64,000 nucleotides of DNA, taken from assembly GCA_011009095.1 (NCBI GenBank), contig VTPC01008522.1:1-64000 (forward strand). The letters are read 5' to 3'. The position numbers and the translations under genes are program-made. The stretch is from Ignelater luminosus (Eukaryota; Arthropoda; Insecta; Coleoptera; Elateridae). Below the pieces are notes generated by a model that had not been told where the DNA came from, did not search any database, and was given only the letters and a program-made list of their open reading frames with translations. Below, one piece after another: positions 12,641 through 25,828 of the stretch (positions within the stretch are counted from its first letter, which is position 1; each line of letters begins with the position of its first letter).

Positions 12641-13336
12641 TAATATACCACCTAAACCGGACGAAACAAAATTCAACTAGAGACGCATAATTTATCTTCT
12701 TGATGGTAAGACGTTGTATCAGAATCTGTTATTGTGCGGAAGAGAGGAGACGTGTTGATAAGGTGCTTCCATCATTCCCATTCCTGCCATTGAGGTGAAC
12801 CACCACCTTTACCGACGTTTGAACCTCTGGTTGCCAGATGCTCTATTCACCAGGCTTCAAACGCTCACCGGATTGGGAAATCTAGTCTGAACATCTCTAT
12901 GTTTGCCGCTGGTCGACTTCGCTACGAGAAGAAGCCGCATCGTTAGGAGATAAGGCACCACACAAGCTACCAGTCTTATAGCACTTGCCAGCACCACCCC
13001 GACCAAATGGTGTACGGTAATGTGGCTTTAAGAAGTAAAATGCAGTTTTTTACTTCCATTGTTTTAGAAATCAACATTTTTCTGGTCGATCTAACTCAAT
13101 ATTTTGCAACCAAAGTTCCGCCACTATTGTGTCGCGCTAGCAATACTAATCATTTGCCGACGACATTGCAAATCATAGAAATAACGCTCAGGCATTGCCT
13201 AGTCCTGTGTTCTTCGCTGTGCCCCCTTTGTTTACCACGTTTCCATGTATCGTATGCCTACGTTTCCCCTACTATCTGACGACGACTTTTTCGTTTCTTG
13301 CTTCTTTTTGCCATATTAGTGCACCTCAAGGGGATA
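12641..13336. repeat. GC-richer segment of unknown type, left of a mariner insertion
   Basis: Base composition rises clearly above the surroundings, and GC-rich words such as CGACGTTTGAACCTC and GAAGAAGCCGCATCG occur. All six frames are broken and I recognise no protein. A similar segment (14535-15110) lies on the other side of the mariner at 13339-14532, so the two were probably one older repeat split by that insertion. Confidence 0.35.
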
Positions 13337-13338
13337 TA

Positions 13339-14532
13339 ACACATGGGCTGAAAAGTCCCAGACCTAACAAAGAAAACACGGTTTTTGTTGTTCAAAATTA
13401 GCTTTATTCATCACCGTAATTTCCATCAAGAACAACGCAATTATTCCAGCGCCGCTCTAACATTCCCATACCACTTTTGTAAAACGATTTATCTTTTGCC
13501 TCAAAATAGGACTCAGTTTCAGCGATAACCTCTTCATTCGAGCGAAATTTCTTACCGGCAAGCATTTTTTCTAGGTCTGCGAACAGCCAGTAGTCGCTGG
13601 GAGCCAAATCTGGCGAATACGGTGGATGTGAGAGCAATTCGAAGTTCAATTCATGTAGTTTTGCCATTGTTTTGATTGACTTGTGACACGGTGCGTTGTC
13701 TTGATGAAACAAAATTTTTTTCTTTGCCATATGCGGTCGTTTCTTTGCAATTTCGGCCTTTAAACGCTCCAATAACGCTATATAATATTCACTGTTGATG
13801 GTATTTCCCTTCTCAAGATAGTCGATGAATATTACACCACGCACATCCCAAAATACCGAGGCCATAACCTTTCCAGCCGATTGTTGTGCTTTCGGTCGCT
13901 TTGGACGAGGTTCACCAGTTGCTGTCCACTCAGATGACGATTGTTTTGATTCCGGAGTGAAGTGATGGATCCATGTTTCATCCATTGTCACATATCGACG
14001 CAAAAACTCCGGTTTGTTACGTTTAAACATGGCCAAACACTGCTCAGAAACATCAACACGTTCTTGTTTTTGGTGAACAGTGAGCAAACGTGGCACCCAC
14101 TTTGAGCAGAGCTTTCTCATAGTCAAATGCTCATGCAATATAAAGCCAAAACGTTCTTTTGATATCTTTACAATGTCAGCTAACTCACGCAGCTTTAGTT
14201 TTCGATCATTCAAAACGATTTTGTGGATTTTTTTGATGTTTTCTGGTGTTACCGCCTCATTTGGACGTCCACTGCGTTCTGCATCATCGCTTGAACGGTA
14301 TTTTTTCCCATCAAGAAGCAGTGTAAAATTAAAACACGAAATTGTTTTTGATCCATTGTTTTGAAAATAACAAAAGCGTCACTCTTAGCACAATAACTCA
14401 CAAAATAATGAATAGAATATCATGAAATTTTAACAGCTGTCTTTTGAAGGTTAGTACTAACTGAAAAAGCGGTGAATGCAATAGAATTAGCGCCATCTAT
14501 TTGTTAGGCCTGGGACCTTTCAGCCCATGTGT
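13339..14532 (-). mobile_element. mariner element, irritans type, TA-flanked
   Basis: Ends of about 32 bases (starting ACACATGGGCTGAAAAGTCC) are inverted with two mismatches, and each is bordered by TA (13337-13338 and 14533-14534). The core GGCTGAAAAGTCCC closely resembles the ends of Himar1-type (irritans subfamily) elements. The element is 1194 bases against roughly 1.29 kb for a full copy. The shortfall is explained by a deletion in the transposase N-terminus. Confidence 0.92.
13404..14356 (-). pseudogene. irritans-type mariner transposase with N-terminal deletion
   Basis: From ATG at 14354-14356 the first ~23 residues ('MDQKQFRVLILHCFLMGKN') match the family start. The frame then jumps to the 'DAERSGRPNEAV' block in another frame, so about 36 residues of the first DNA-binding helix-turn-helix have been lost by a deletion that also shifts the frame. 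From there the reading frame is open to the stop at 13404. It carries the linker WVPRLL, the first catalytic Asp in 'VTMDETWIHH', the second in 'HQDNAPCH' and the third in 'SPDLAPSDYWLF' (34 residues between the last two). It ends in the usual '...GNY' tail. The catalytic domain looks undamaged, while the specific DNA-binding domain is broken. Activity of this copy is therefore unlikely. Confidence 0.9.
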
Positions 14533-14534
14533 TA

Positions 14535-15110
14535 TGCAAATACTACAGGCTGATTAGTGTTCTGTGCCAACTTTAGTTGGTGCTTCAGCTCGATTCATCT
14601 ACTCATCCATTGCACAATCATCACCATCCAAACCCGTCCGAGAAGATTTGGGATTCCGACCTGCGAGTTACCTCACCATGCACTTTAGTCGTTACCTGGC
14701 TTGAAAACCCTGGTAACGTTCAAATATTCACTACAGCGGCTTAGTTGGATGACGATAGCATGGAGAGGGGTGTTGTCCATAGCTATCGGGTTTATCTGCC
14801 GTGGAAACGTTTTGGGGTGAGACCAGTACTGTTGCAACTATCTAACACTGCACCGCTTCATACCCAAATCCAACAAAATGCGCGTTGCCTGGGCTGCAAG
14901 ATCCAGGTCAATGCGAACAAACAAACTTATTTTACAAGTTTATCACGACCGGCGGAGGCAATTAGTTACGTGCCGCGTGCCTCTCGTTACCATCATAACT
15001 AACATCAGCCAGGCTCTTGTGCTTTTGATTGAGGAGAATCCTATATCTTCTGAATTCAACGATTGGTGACTGAAGGGGAGAGTAACTTCTAAACAGTCGA
15101 CCGGCTTGCA
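14535..15110. repeat. GC-richer segment of unknown type, right of a mariner insertion
   Basis: Continues the GC-richer character seen at 12641-13336. An 85-codon open frame at 14745-15002 resembles no family I know. No ends were found. Confidence 0.3.
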
Positions 15111-18100
15111 GTTATACATTCTACTAATAGTTGGACGAGGACTCTAGATGCCAAACCGAAATTTATTATTTCAACAAGTCTTCAGTTAATTAACTCACTA
15201 ACAAAATTCACTACAAAAATGTTAAACTTATTGATTTTAAAAAACCTTCTTTCTAACTTGAACCCTTACTTGGGAAGATTTTCAACGGAATTATAGAAAG
15301 AGGTCTTACATAGGTTCAGCGTTAAGAATGATCATTTACGTAAACGTAGGCCTTCTGAAGTAGATGTTTTAGTTTTATCGCTAGCTCTACCAAAATGGTT
15401 ATAACTCTATTACGTAATTATTAGATATTCAGGTTAAGTCTTGCCATCGAAATCTCTAAATATAACAAGCTCAGTAAAATTTGAGCAAGGCCGCTTATTG
15501 TAATGCTCGACATCAATCTCAAAAGAAATGCGCTTACCTCTTTCCACAATAACCCCAAAAATATAGAATCTTTTTTGTTTTTAGGTTACAATCTCCTTGT
15601 TTTACTAAGAATTTCCAATAAAGCTTTCTGTTTCTGACCCACCCAAATTTACAAGTAACGTTTAGGATTAGAAACAACATCAAGTTAATTTTTTCTTGAT
15701 TACATTATATCTTGCCATACTATCTATACATATTGTGATGATTCATTAATCTTTAAGAAAATTCCAGGGAACGGAAACCCTTAATTTTTGTTTTTTTCTT
15801 GGTCGCCAAAAACCATCTATCTCTGAATTAACCAAATTTTTGTGAGTTTTCGACTTCCTAGAATCGTCAAGACGCGTATTTTTTTGTTAAAGGTTCTTAA
15901 TAAGCTTTTTCATGGTTTGGTAGCGAATTTAGAGCAATGTATCACATCGATATCTTAGAACACTTAGGGGGCTATTCTAAAAGAGTCCGTTTTTTGGAAA
16001 CAGACCCGTTAAGAATAAACAGACCGTTTATTTTTGTTATTCTAAACAATCTAGCCTCGTGAAGATCAAATGATTCATAATAACTAGATATGTTAACGAA
16101 AAAAAAAATTTAAAGAGTCATGAAGGTAGATGTGTTTGACTGCACAAAGTTTCACATTAACATTTTGTGCTTGTAAAAGCACCAGATTGCAATCAACTTA
16201 AAGCTTTACCATTTCTAAATTTTTCATCTTTAAATCGTACGCATTGACCACCGCAGGGTATACATAATCACCAAAAACTGCTGTAGTAATAAGAGACTGT
16301 TTCATTCATTTCTTAATAAAAATATGACGTCATTTGAATATGCAAACATGATAGAATGCATTTCTCTACTTTTGGAATCCTCCGGAATCACTTTCTTATG
16401 CAGAAGAATGTAAAGTACCCACTAAATCACGTTTATCCGCAGCAATACTTCATCAAGATTATAACTTGTAAGCAAGTTGCCTGTGGTTATGTGTTCTTAT
16501 TTTATTTAAATTCCTTGATCTATTTTCGTTCCAGCGTAAACCTTCAGATTGATAATGCACCTTATCTGAATGCCATAAAACATAATGTTTTGAAATTAAA
16601 CTACGTTTTGTATAGATTTACAGGGGAGTGGAATATTTCTTCGATAGTCTCAACCTTACTTGTAATTGTTTCCATTACAGTTCCTTCTAAAACGATCGTT
16701 CTAACGAAGACAAAGCAAATTATTTGATTCCGCGCTACTAGTAGAACGGAATAGAGAAAAGGCAGTCATAACGCTAAAATACCTCTTCTCATGACTTTTT
16801 TGTACAAGTAAAACTAAGAGCAAAGTGAATTCCCATTTCACCAATCTCACAAAATCTCATTGGCCCATAATAATTCTTTAAATATAATTTTAATCTAGAA
16901 ATAACGTCTAAAATTACATTTGATCCCACAAAGGGTTGAAAAGATTAAAGGTTTTGATTAAATTACTTTACACAGTAATTCCTAATTAATATTAAAAATG
17001 AATATTTTCTAAATCAACTTAATCTTTAGCATTTTATAATTTAAAGTCTTACGAATTCTAGCAATTAAAGTACTCTTACTATAAGGTAACTTCTTCTTAT
17101 GCTATATCTACCACTTTCTGCCTATACTACGTATACGTGATAATTCATTAGGGAATTTCTCTACAATATATAGTGTCACTTGTTAAAGTAAATAAATACG
17201 TTTGTTGGTTTAGTTACAGCTTAGGTAATTAACAATTTAAATAAAGCAAGTTTAGAAACTCTTTCCGGGATTTATTTGCACTAAAAACATATACATTCAG
17301 TTTAAAGTAGTCCCAATAGATTTGTCTCCGAAATAATTAGTAACAAGGATAGTGAAATATAAACAAAGAATCTGTTTACTTACAATGTAACATACTAAAT
17401 ATAGTGCAAAATATGCGTTTTATGTACACTAGCAAAAATGGCATTACTATGCTATTTACAAACAAGAGCGTACTAAAAGTCAACACGTCTATCCGATTGA
17501 TATACCCAGTGATGCTAAAAAATAGTACAAATTTCTTTTGTATGATGCATAATTTGGACTTATTGAAACATCCTGTTTTGGTCAGATTGTAAATGAAGTT
17601 GTAATGAAATAAAGTAGAAAACTACATTTACAGTAACCTTCAGAAATAAGTAACAACACACAAACGTAACAAAAAAAAAATGTTGCATTTACATTGCAGT
17701 TTTAAGTCTTTATATAAACACCTCATTAATGTAAAAAGTTTGTCCACATCACTTTTCTACAAGATTTGTAGCAGTGTAGGAATCACATTCTCTGATTCAT
17801 CTGTCATTTTTGCTTTTGTTTTTACAATAATATACCCTCATTAATGAATTTTTCAGTAACTATAATCTACATTCTAAAATCTATTGGCGGTTGTTTACAA
17901 ATAGAGCTATCTCACCCTACAAACCTAAGACAGTCAGGTTTAAAGTAATGAATTAAAATGAACATTACACAATATTTATTTTGCTTTTGCTTCAAGTTTA
18001 AGCCAACAGGATTTTACTTTCCAGACATTCTTCTTTAATGCACGTCTTTATTCCTTGCTAATACTATTTAAAAAATAAAAAGGGCATACAGAGCCTACTA

Positions 18101-21100
18101 GTATTTAAAAAAAATTCAATTGTCATTAAAAAAAATTTAAATTCACTGACTGCAGAAACTTAATTCTACAATTTATTATTCCCTCTGAGAAGAATGTTTG
18201 TGTTTTCATATTCATACTTGAGTATATAACTGGTTTAATGTAAACAGTGCATTAAAAATTCATCTTTATTTATCTTGGCTTCTTAATACAACGAGATTAA
18301 GTTTTACATGAAGCAAATAAAAAATAAAAAATACAAATTAAAATAAAAGTAATCACATTGCGTTCGATTACGGCACACTAAAATAAGACATTCCTTACAG
18401 AATTCAATTGAGAGGATGCAGCACTCAGCTTTTCAATTGAGAAAGCATTGATAGGCTAATATTTAAACAAAGGTTCAAATATTTAAACTTGAGAATGCTG
18501 AATATTGTAGGAAAGGTTCTATATTAGCCAAACCCTTTCGAAAATATTCTAAAGTTTCAGCGTTTACAATTGGTTCAGATTTATAATTTAAAGATCCTAT
18601 TTTGGAGATAATCGAAATGTTAATTTACTTTTATTTATCTGTACTCCATCTATGTATCTCTGTAGCTTCATCTTTAATTTAGAACTTTCATTTGAAGTAT
18701 TTTATTACAAATTCCTTTTATAAACTCTTCTCTGGTTACTATATTTAAAGGAAAATGCAACAAAAAAAACATTCGAGTTTTTCATTCGCATATCTATGGA
18801 CAGTTGCAAGTTGTCAATTTCTAAATAACAATTCTCTACGTCGCATATGTTGATTTATTTTTATTTTTGTAAGATGTATGAAGGGGTAGAAACAGAAGTA
18901 ACAACGCAAAAAGTCTAAGGCGAAAGTAACAGCTCCAGATTACATAAAAGTATATTGCGATTGTAGTTTTTTATTTAATGCACCAAACTCTAACTAACAA
19001 TGCCGAGAATAAATCTGCAGGCTTTAATAGAAAGGTGACACAGGCCGATAATAATTTTTAATGATTAGTGACTTTGTGATTTATTTGTGAACTTGTAAGC
19101 ATTTTGCCATAAAAATGCTTGTATGTGAAGTTAACTATTTGTTGTTTTACAGTTTTCTTTAGAAAAGTTACAAACTTTGTTTTCCATTAAAATATCAAAA
19201 AAATAATAAATAAATAAATGTTTCTTCTAAAATACAGTACAGTGTAGGTACTTACAGCAAGTGATTTAACTATTTGTTCAAAATGAAAGATCCGATTCTA
19301 AATAAATCAGGAATAACTTAATTTAAGAGTAACTTGATTTAACCGTAATAATTATTCATCCATTCCTGTTAGATCGGATATAGCCTTAAGCCGCACTTCC
19401 TTATAAATCAAATACTTTAGAAGTAACTGTTCAAGTGACTCGTTTCACTTACATATTGTGCAAAAATCTTGAGTCCGTATTTGATATTGTTCGATTAAAA
19501 AAGCTTTTCCTCGGTTGGTCACGAAAGAAAAATATAAAGAATTTGGAATTAATTATGATTTTCATCTACGAACTAATTTCTCAAGCTAGAAAATTGAATT
19601 ATTGTTTGAATGAATTTGAGTTATATTCGTTGCTTGCAATAAACTATTTTTTGACAGGTAATCAGAGTCAACTGAAAAGAGAAATTTTTTGAATCACCTG
19701 TTATAATCATCCATTGTACGTTAATTTGAAGTAGGTGCTGCTACATCAACGTATTTGAACCAAAGTTCATGTAACAAATATGGGCTGGGTAATGAGCAAA
19801 TAGTGGTGTGGTGGAGGATGAAATCTGAAACACTACAAATATCCTTATACGTAGAATTCAACAAGCGTTGCTTGTCTTCATTTCGCAATCAGTTCGTATT
19901 TCTCATATACCTTTTTTGCTACATTCCAAATATCATCAAAACCCACACGAGTAAATTATATGGATCAACTAAGCATACCGGTTGTGTCTGTTATCTTTTG
20001 TAACTACGTTTCGCAGTCGATTGAAACAAAGTTTAGGATAGCAGTGAGAAGGCATTTCCAGAAGTCTCAATAACCAGAAAATTGTGAATTTAAAACAAGG
20101 AATTATAGTTTAACAGAACTTGCTCTAATGTAATCAGATAGTTTGGTATATTCTTTGTTTTGAAGAAATACACCTGAATTCTTTCTAGAACATCATCATA
20201 TTTGAGTCCCCAAACAAGAAGTGTATTTAAGATAAGTGATTGATATAATTGAAGTTGTGAGTTCCAACTGCTCGTTTTAATTCGGGATAACAGAGAAACA
20301 ATTCATGCCTTAGATGTTGCAACAGGTGCTTTAGTCATTTCCGGAAATATCCTAAAGGATGAGAAAACTACATCAAAGTATATACAAAGTGTCCCTAAAA
20401 GATCTGTACAACATCCTACCACATATTGCTCAGACCAAAATAAGACGATTTAACCAAACGTACCTCTATACAAAGGTGTTCCATTAAGGCGCTACCGGAC
20501 GCCAAAGATCTTAAAAATATTTCTATTTTTTTTTTAAATAACGAGAGTACTTTTAGCGGCGATTGGACTTAAATTTGGGGTGTGAATGTATACTGGAAAA
20601 AGGAATTTTTCAACATTAGTGTTTTGCTTGTAGATGTTTCGTAAGTTTGGCCAAACTTCTGAAACGTTTTCCACAGATAGGCATTCTTATTTCGCGCATT
20701 TTTCGTTCTTGATCGATTCTGATAACTGCAATAGTTTAGGCAAAAAATTGCTAGTAAAGTGTTCACACCCGCGAGTATCATTCCAGACAAACGTTGATTT
20801 TGTTTTGTTTGTGACATGATTGGGTTTGGGTCTTTTAGATACAGTATGGTTAGGAAGGTCAATTTGAACTAGTATAGGAAAATAATCAGAATTCGTAGCA
20901 CAACTCTAGACGTTAGAATTATTAACGTTTTATAGATCTAAGCCTTGGCACCAAATAAAATCAATAATAATGTTCCCGTTAGCGAAGATATTATATTTAC
21001 CACTGTTTGTTTGCAGCTGTTCTACCATTGAACAAACTTCTAGACTTAATCCGAAAATTGTTATTGTGAGATTAACATTTTTACGGCTAATCTCTAAGGT

Positions 21101-22151
21101 TTTGGTATTACTGAAACTACAAGTTTCATATACGCAGAGAATATTAACAATTTTAGAAAAATCTCGAGTTCCAAAAAAATACATTTAAAGGATGTTGTGG
21201 AAAAGAGTTTGAATCATCATAATTTTTATGTACAACCGTGAGATATATCTTATAAATTGCACGTAATGTTTCAGATTACCGCTCGTTTACACTGTTGCTA
21301 AGTGTGTTGCTATCATTTTGAACAATGAGATTCAGCTGTTACTTTGAATTAATATTCACAAAATCTTGATCGAAAGTAGTTAGTCCATGATTGAGAGCAG
21401 CAAAAATGGTTTCATTTGCAAAACATTCAGCGGTTCTACATAACATTTTGTACACAATTCGTGGGATACACTATTATCGCACTCAAACAGTTACGCAAAA
21501 CTCGGGCTAACGCCCTCGTTTTCGCAATTTCCATGTTCGTGCTATAATAATGTGTGTATCCCACTTATTGCGTAAATAACTATTATCATCTTTGCTTCTA
21601 TTCACAAATAACGTTAAAATTGCTAGTTTTCAGAAGTAGACGCTGTTATTGACTTTCTTCAATTCATGTAGCTACTAATTTTTGTTTTTTGGTAGACGGT
21701 CGATTATTGTTTGTCTTTTCTTCTTATCCGTATCTTCATCTCTTGGTTTTGAAATTAAGAACTTAACTGCTCTGCTGTATAGACTTCACCGTCTATTTTA
21801 ATTTATTATAAGATTGTAACCATTCTGCCTTGTCTGTTTTAAATAATTTTCTAGAATTTTTCTTTCATTTGGTATCTTTTCGGAATTGCTCTTAGATATT
21901 CATATATTTGTTCCTTTGAACTTTTTTGCTGTTTTCGAAATCTCTTGCTGCTTACGCCTTGGGTATCGACCTCAGTCTTGGTTCCCATCATTTTTATTTT
22001 TTGCGCTTCATTTTTCATGTTTATATTTACCAATTTATTTTTCGCATTTCTTTACCTAAGGCTTCCAATATCAAGTTTTGATTTGAGATTTCCCGGTTTA
22101 ATTGCTTAGTTTTAATTTTTAGTTGAAAATCTTTGACTTTGACTATTTGTG
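15111..22151. other. 7 kb of AT-rich DNA without a recognisable gene
   Basis: Open frames up to 123 codons occur (for example 16356-16727) but have the amino acid make-up of translated AT-rich noise, with no splice support or domain. A segment near 20389-20510 (from GTGTCCCTAAAAGATCTGTAC) looks more complex than its surroundings and could be an old element end, but no partner was found. Confidence 0.4.
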
Positions 22152-23018
22152 CGAGGTGTGTAAGCAAACTAATGAGACTGACAAAGTAGCGCTCAATGTG
22201 GCAACACTGGGGACTACCGGTTTAGAGGGAAGGTGGGTCAACATGATGCTCCGCCAGTACGAGCTTGAACTCCGTAATGTCATTTGGTTGTCCGTAGAAA
22301 TTTCTTTCTTAAACTGTTTTTTTTTTCTATTGCGTTCATAAGATGAGTGACATCAGTTTCGAGCAAGGTTGTGCTGTCAGGTTTTGCTTCAGACTTGGTC
22401 ACGGTGCAATACTTTTGCAAAGCTTCAGCAGGCCTATGGAGACAATTTTTTGTCAAGGACCCAGGTTTTCAAGTGGTTTAAGGCATTTTCAGAAGGAAGA
22501 GAACAGATTGAAGATGAACCTCGCAGCGGGAGGTCTGCATCTGCAAGAACTGACAAAAATATTTTTAGAATACAAGATCTTGTGCGTTAAACTAACAATT
22601 TTACCGAAAAGTTCTTGAAAGACTTCGAAAAAGGGTCATGCTTGTGGAACCAAGCATTAAGAACAACTGGGGACTGCATCATGATAATCCGCCTTGTCAC
22701 ACTGAATTTTCAATTAGTGAGATTTTGGCAAGTAAAGTCATCTCTGTGAGTCCCTTGACTCCTTGTAATTTTTTTTCTCTTCTTAAGATTGAAAAATCAC
22801 CTCAAAGGACGTCATTTTGGGACACTAGAAGAAATTAAAAACTACCGCAACCGACCAGCTAAAGGCTATTTCAATATTCGAGTTCCAGCACTGCTATAAA
22901 GAGTGGAAAAATCGTCTTCGAAAGGCAATTACTTTAAAGAAGACAATGCGGAATTGCAATTTTAATTGAATAAAAAAATTATAAAAAATTTGTCTTATTA
23001 CTTTATTTACACACCTCG
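22152..23018 (+). mobile_element. mariner remnant, strongly deleted
   Basis: The left end CGAGGTGTGTAAGCAAA and the right end (inverse CGAGGTGTGTAAATAAA) form imperfect inverted termini. TA follows the right end at 23019-23020; the left flank no longer reads TA. Between them lies a broken transposase on the + strand. At 867 bases the element has lost roughly a third of a full-length mariner. Confidence 0.75.
22343..22965 (+). pseudogene. mariner-type transposase fragments
   Basis: The N-terminal helix-turn-helix part is readable across two frames: 'FEQGCAVRFC', then 'AKLQQAYGDNFLSRTQVFKWFKAFSEGREQIEDEP' with 'RSGRSASARTDKN'. The middle third is missing, including the first catalytic aspartate block. 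The frame resumes at about 22625 with 'KRVMLVEPSIKNNWGLHHDNPPCH', which carries the second catalytic Asp. The usual SPDLAPCD block with the third Asp is collapsed to 'LTPCNFF'. A degraded C-terminus follows ('GYFNIRVPALL', 'RVEKSSSKG'). The family is clear, but the copy is dead. Confidence 0.85.
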
Positions 23019-23183
23019 TAGTTCATCTTGGAAGGTATTTCTTTTTTCCTCTGTTCGGTTTATTTCTCATTTCTTCAAGTATTTGTTTCATATTCGATTT
23101 GTTTATATTTTGGATTAATCTTACACCTGTTTTAGCTATGTGTATTGTTATTGTGATATCTTGAGGTTAAGCACTCATACGTA

Positions 23184-24477
23184 CGAGGGCGGTTCAATAA
23201 GTACCCGTGTTAGAAATGAAGACACAATTTTTTCAAAAAATTTTTTTTTGTTTTTCAACATAGTCTCCTTTTAGAAATATACACTTCTCCCAACGTTCCT
23301 GCCATTTTTTAACCCCTCCAAAAAATAGGATTTGTCAAACTCTCCAAAATACGCCTCTATCTCGGCGATGACTTCCTCGTTTGAGCTAAATTTTTTTCCC
23401 GCGAGCCATTTCTTCATGTTAGGAAACAAGAAAAAGTCGCAGGGAACCAGATCGGGTAAATACGGGGGGTGCGGCAGCAATTCATAACGCAATTCATGCA
23501 GTTTGGCGGCGACAATTCCGGATGAATGTGCTGGTGCGTTATCGTGGTGAAACAGCACCTTCTTTTTCGCCAAATGCGGCCGTGTCTCCTTCAATTTTTT
23601 GTCGAATCTGTCTAATAATTCACTGTAGTATTGTCCAGTGATCGTTCTTCCTTTTTCAAAAAAATCCATGAGGACGGCGCCGTTCGCATCCCAAAAAATC
23701 GTCGCCATGACCTTTCCGGCCGATGGAACCATCTTCGCCTTCTTTGGAGCAGATTCACCGGGAGAAATCCATTGTTTTGATTGTTGCTTAGTTTCTGGTG
23801 TGTAATGATGAATCCAGGTTTCATCAACGGTGACAACTCGACGCAAAAACTCCTTTAGATTTCGCTTAAATTGCTCCAAACACTGCTTCGAAGTTAACAG
23901 CCGCATCCGCTTGTTGTCCACCGTTAGCAATCGCGGCACCCATCGCGCCGACAATTTTTTCATCGCCAACTTATCATGTAAAATATTAATTGCCGTTCCG
24001 GTCGACACACCTACGGCCTCTGCTACTTCACGCACTTTCGTTCGTCGATCAGCGAGAATCATGTTGTGGACTTTTTTGAATGATTTCCTCGGTAACCACG
24101 TCTGCCGGGCGTCCTGGTCGCTCCTCATCAAAAACGGATGTTCGCCCACGTTTAAATTCGTTGAACCAATATCTAACTGTGGTCATAGATGGCGAAGTGT
24201 CCCCATAAACAGCATCCAACTTTGCTTTTATCTCCTCGCATTTTTTCCCATCCAAAAAACAGAAAGCGAATTACCGAACGATACTGCTCTTTTTCCATCT
24301 TAGCTAAAATCACGAAACACGTCTTACTCAAATGGCTGTCAAATCCAAACTAACCTATCAATCAGTCTGCAATTTGTTATACCGTCGTTTGATAGATGGC
24401 AGCACACGATGATAACACCAACTTCCCTCAGGAACGCCTTCTGTCGTCAAACACGGGTACTTACTAAACCGCCCTCG
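23184..24477 (-). mobile_element. mariner element, full length but decayed, TA-flanked
   Basis: Inverted ends CGAGGGCGGTTCAATAAGTA / its complement with one mismatch lie just inside TA dinucleotides (23182-23183 and 24478-24479). The 1294-base length is that of a complete mariner. The transposase on the - strand has frameshifts, so the copy is inactive but otherwise complete. Confidence 0.92.
23233..24298 (-). pseudogene. mariner transposase, near full-length with frameshifts
   Basis: Start ATG at 24296-24298 gives 'MEKEQYRSVIRF'. A 1-base slip near 24255 leads into 'DGKKCEEIKAKLD...RYWFNEFKRG' and 'GRPADVV'. A second slip near 24075 leads to 'VHNMILADRRTKVREVAEAVGVS' and a long frame. In it the three catalytic aspartates are present: 'VTVDETWIHH', 'HHDNAPAHS' and 'LPDLVPCD', with 34 residues between the last two. 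The usual SPDLAP is altered to LPDLVP. A third slip near 23325 separates the C-terminal 'WQERWEKCIFLKGDYVE'. The stop near 23233 is approximate. With three frameshifts no full enzyme is made. Confidence 0.88.
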
Positions 24478-24479
24478 TA

Positions 24480-25529
24480 TTGGAGCGCAATAATACACGA
24501 TTTACTTTCAATATAAAACAAAAATAAATAATACACTTTAGAATTTTGTAATAATGCCACAAATACGCAATTGTATTCTATTTTCGTTTAACAAACGATT
24601 GATTGTTTCTGCACACGACTTAATACCAATCTGCAAGTTTCTCTATTTGTAAACCTAACAGTTTCTTAGAAAATAACAGTTTACTTCAGAGCACCTTTAA
24701 ATACAACTTTACACCTTGACTTTTACAATGCCAATGTATCGAACAGATAGTTTCCTGTGTATTTATATTGTCTAATGTCAAATAATTTGTCTAGTGCTGC
24801 AGTTCACATTTATGGCCATCAAAGAAAGCAAAGCAAACAATTTTTCGATTACGTATATTTTCAGTGTTAGGCTGTCTCTATAATTAAAATATAAGCAAAT
24901 CATATTACACTCGGGAAAACCAAAAAGCTGAAATTAATAGAAAAGAATAAAAATTAAATTGTTAGCTGTTGGTTGCAAGCAACAATGTTTAAAAACATAG
25001 GAAAATGAAATGAGCCTGAAGTGAAAGATATTTATGTCGACAACTAAATTCCAAAAGGTTTTTAATAAAAAATAAAGTCAACCGTTATTTATAAACATCT
25101 TGAATAAATTAAATGTTGTTTACAAGAGTCACTGTCCTATTTTCTTGCTGATGGTTAATTAAAAACAGTCGATTTTTGAGAAACTATACCATTAATGGAA
25201 TAAGTTTAAGAGGGAATTACAAGCTGGAAATCTACATCAGCTATGAATTTGTTAACATTTTATAGAATATTCTAATCTTCTTTACATAAGCTAGTTAATA
25301 TAAAATAGATAGATACTACATGCACTAGATCCTGCATTTATAATAAATTTTAAAAACCGTTTTATAGACTTTATTAGAGTTTAAATATTAATAATTAATA
25401 AACAAAAACGTTTTGTGGTATAATTCATTAGATTTGCATATCTATTAGTTAATTGTTAATGGCTTTCAGGAATTTTTGAACACCTTTTTAGTAATTTCTA
25501 ATAAAAATACAATTTTCCTTCTGGTGAAG
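24480..25529. other. AT-rich non-coding DNA, nothing recognised
   Basis: No open frame of note, no element ends and no exon-like segment. Confidence 0.45.
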
Positions 25530-25828
25530 TTAATCATAAAACAAATAACTTATAAAGATAACCTTAGAACAACAGCAAATTTCACAGAAAATCTTAATAG
25601 TTAGCCCCTTATGGTTCTTTAGGGAATGATGATTACCACCTCTGCTAAATTTGAGTTTATCTTTAGAAAATTCATGAGACCCCAATGGTCTTGCATTCTT
25701 AAATTGTCCATTAAGGAACAATAAGTCCCAAGTGAGTTTCTTTTCAGTAAAAGATTTCTCACCCGCCATACTCGTCTTTTTTCCTGTTCTTTGTAACAAC
25801 TATATATGACAAAGGTCTCAGTGGACAA
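25530..25828 (-). pseudogene. PIF/Harbinger transposase remnant, N-terminal region
   Basis: Two overlapping frames on the - strand together resemble the start of HARBI1-like transposases. 'EQEKRRVWRVRNLLLKRNSLGTYCSLMDNLRMQDHWGLMNFLKI' follows the family's pattern of a basic/aromatic 'KRRxWVRxxLxxRxxxGxYxxLxxxL' block and a 'FxNYLRM'-type helix. The next conserved block (RFLATG) is not seen, so only the first quarter survives. This match is weaker than the one at 6620-6916 and could be a different lineage of the same superfamily. Confidence 0.5.

Noticed and set aside
16356..16727. 123-codon open frame on the + strand
   Set aside because: Amino acid make-up is typical of translated AT-rich DNA, with no domain and no splice or promoter support.
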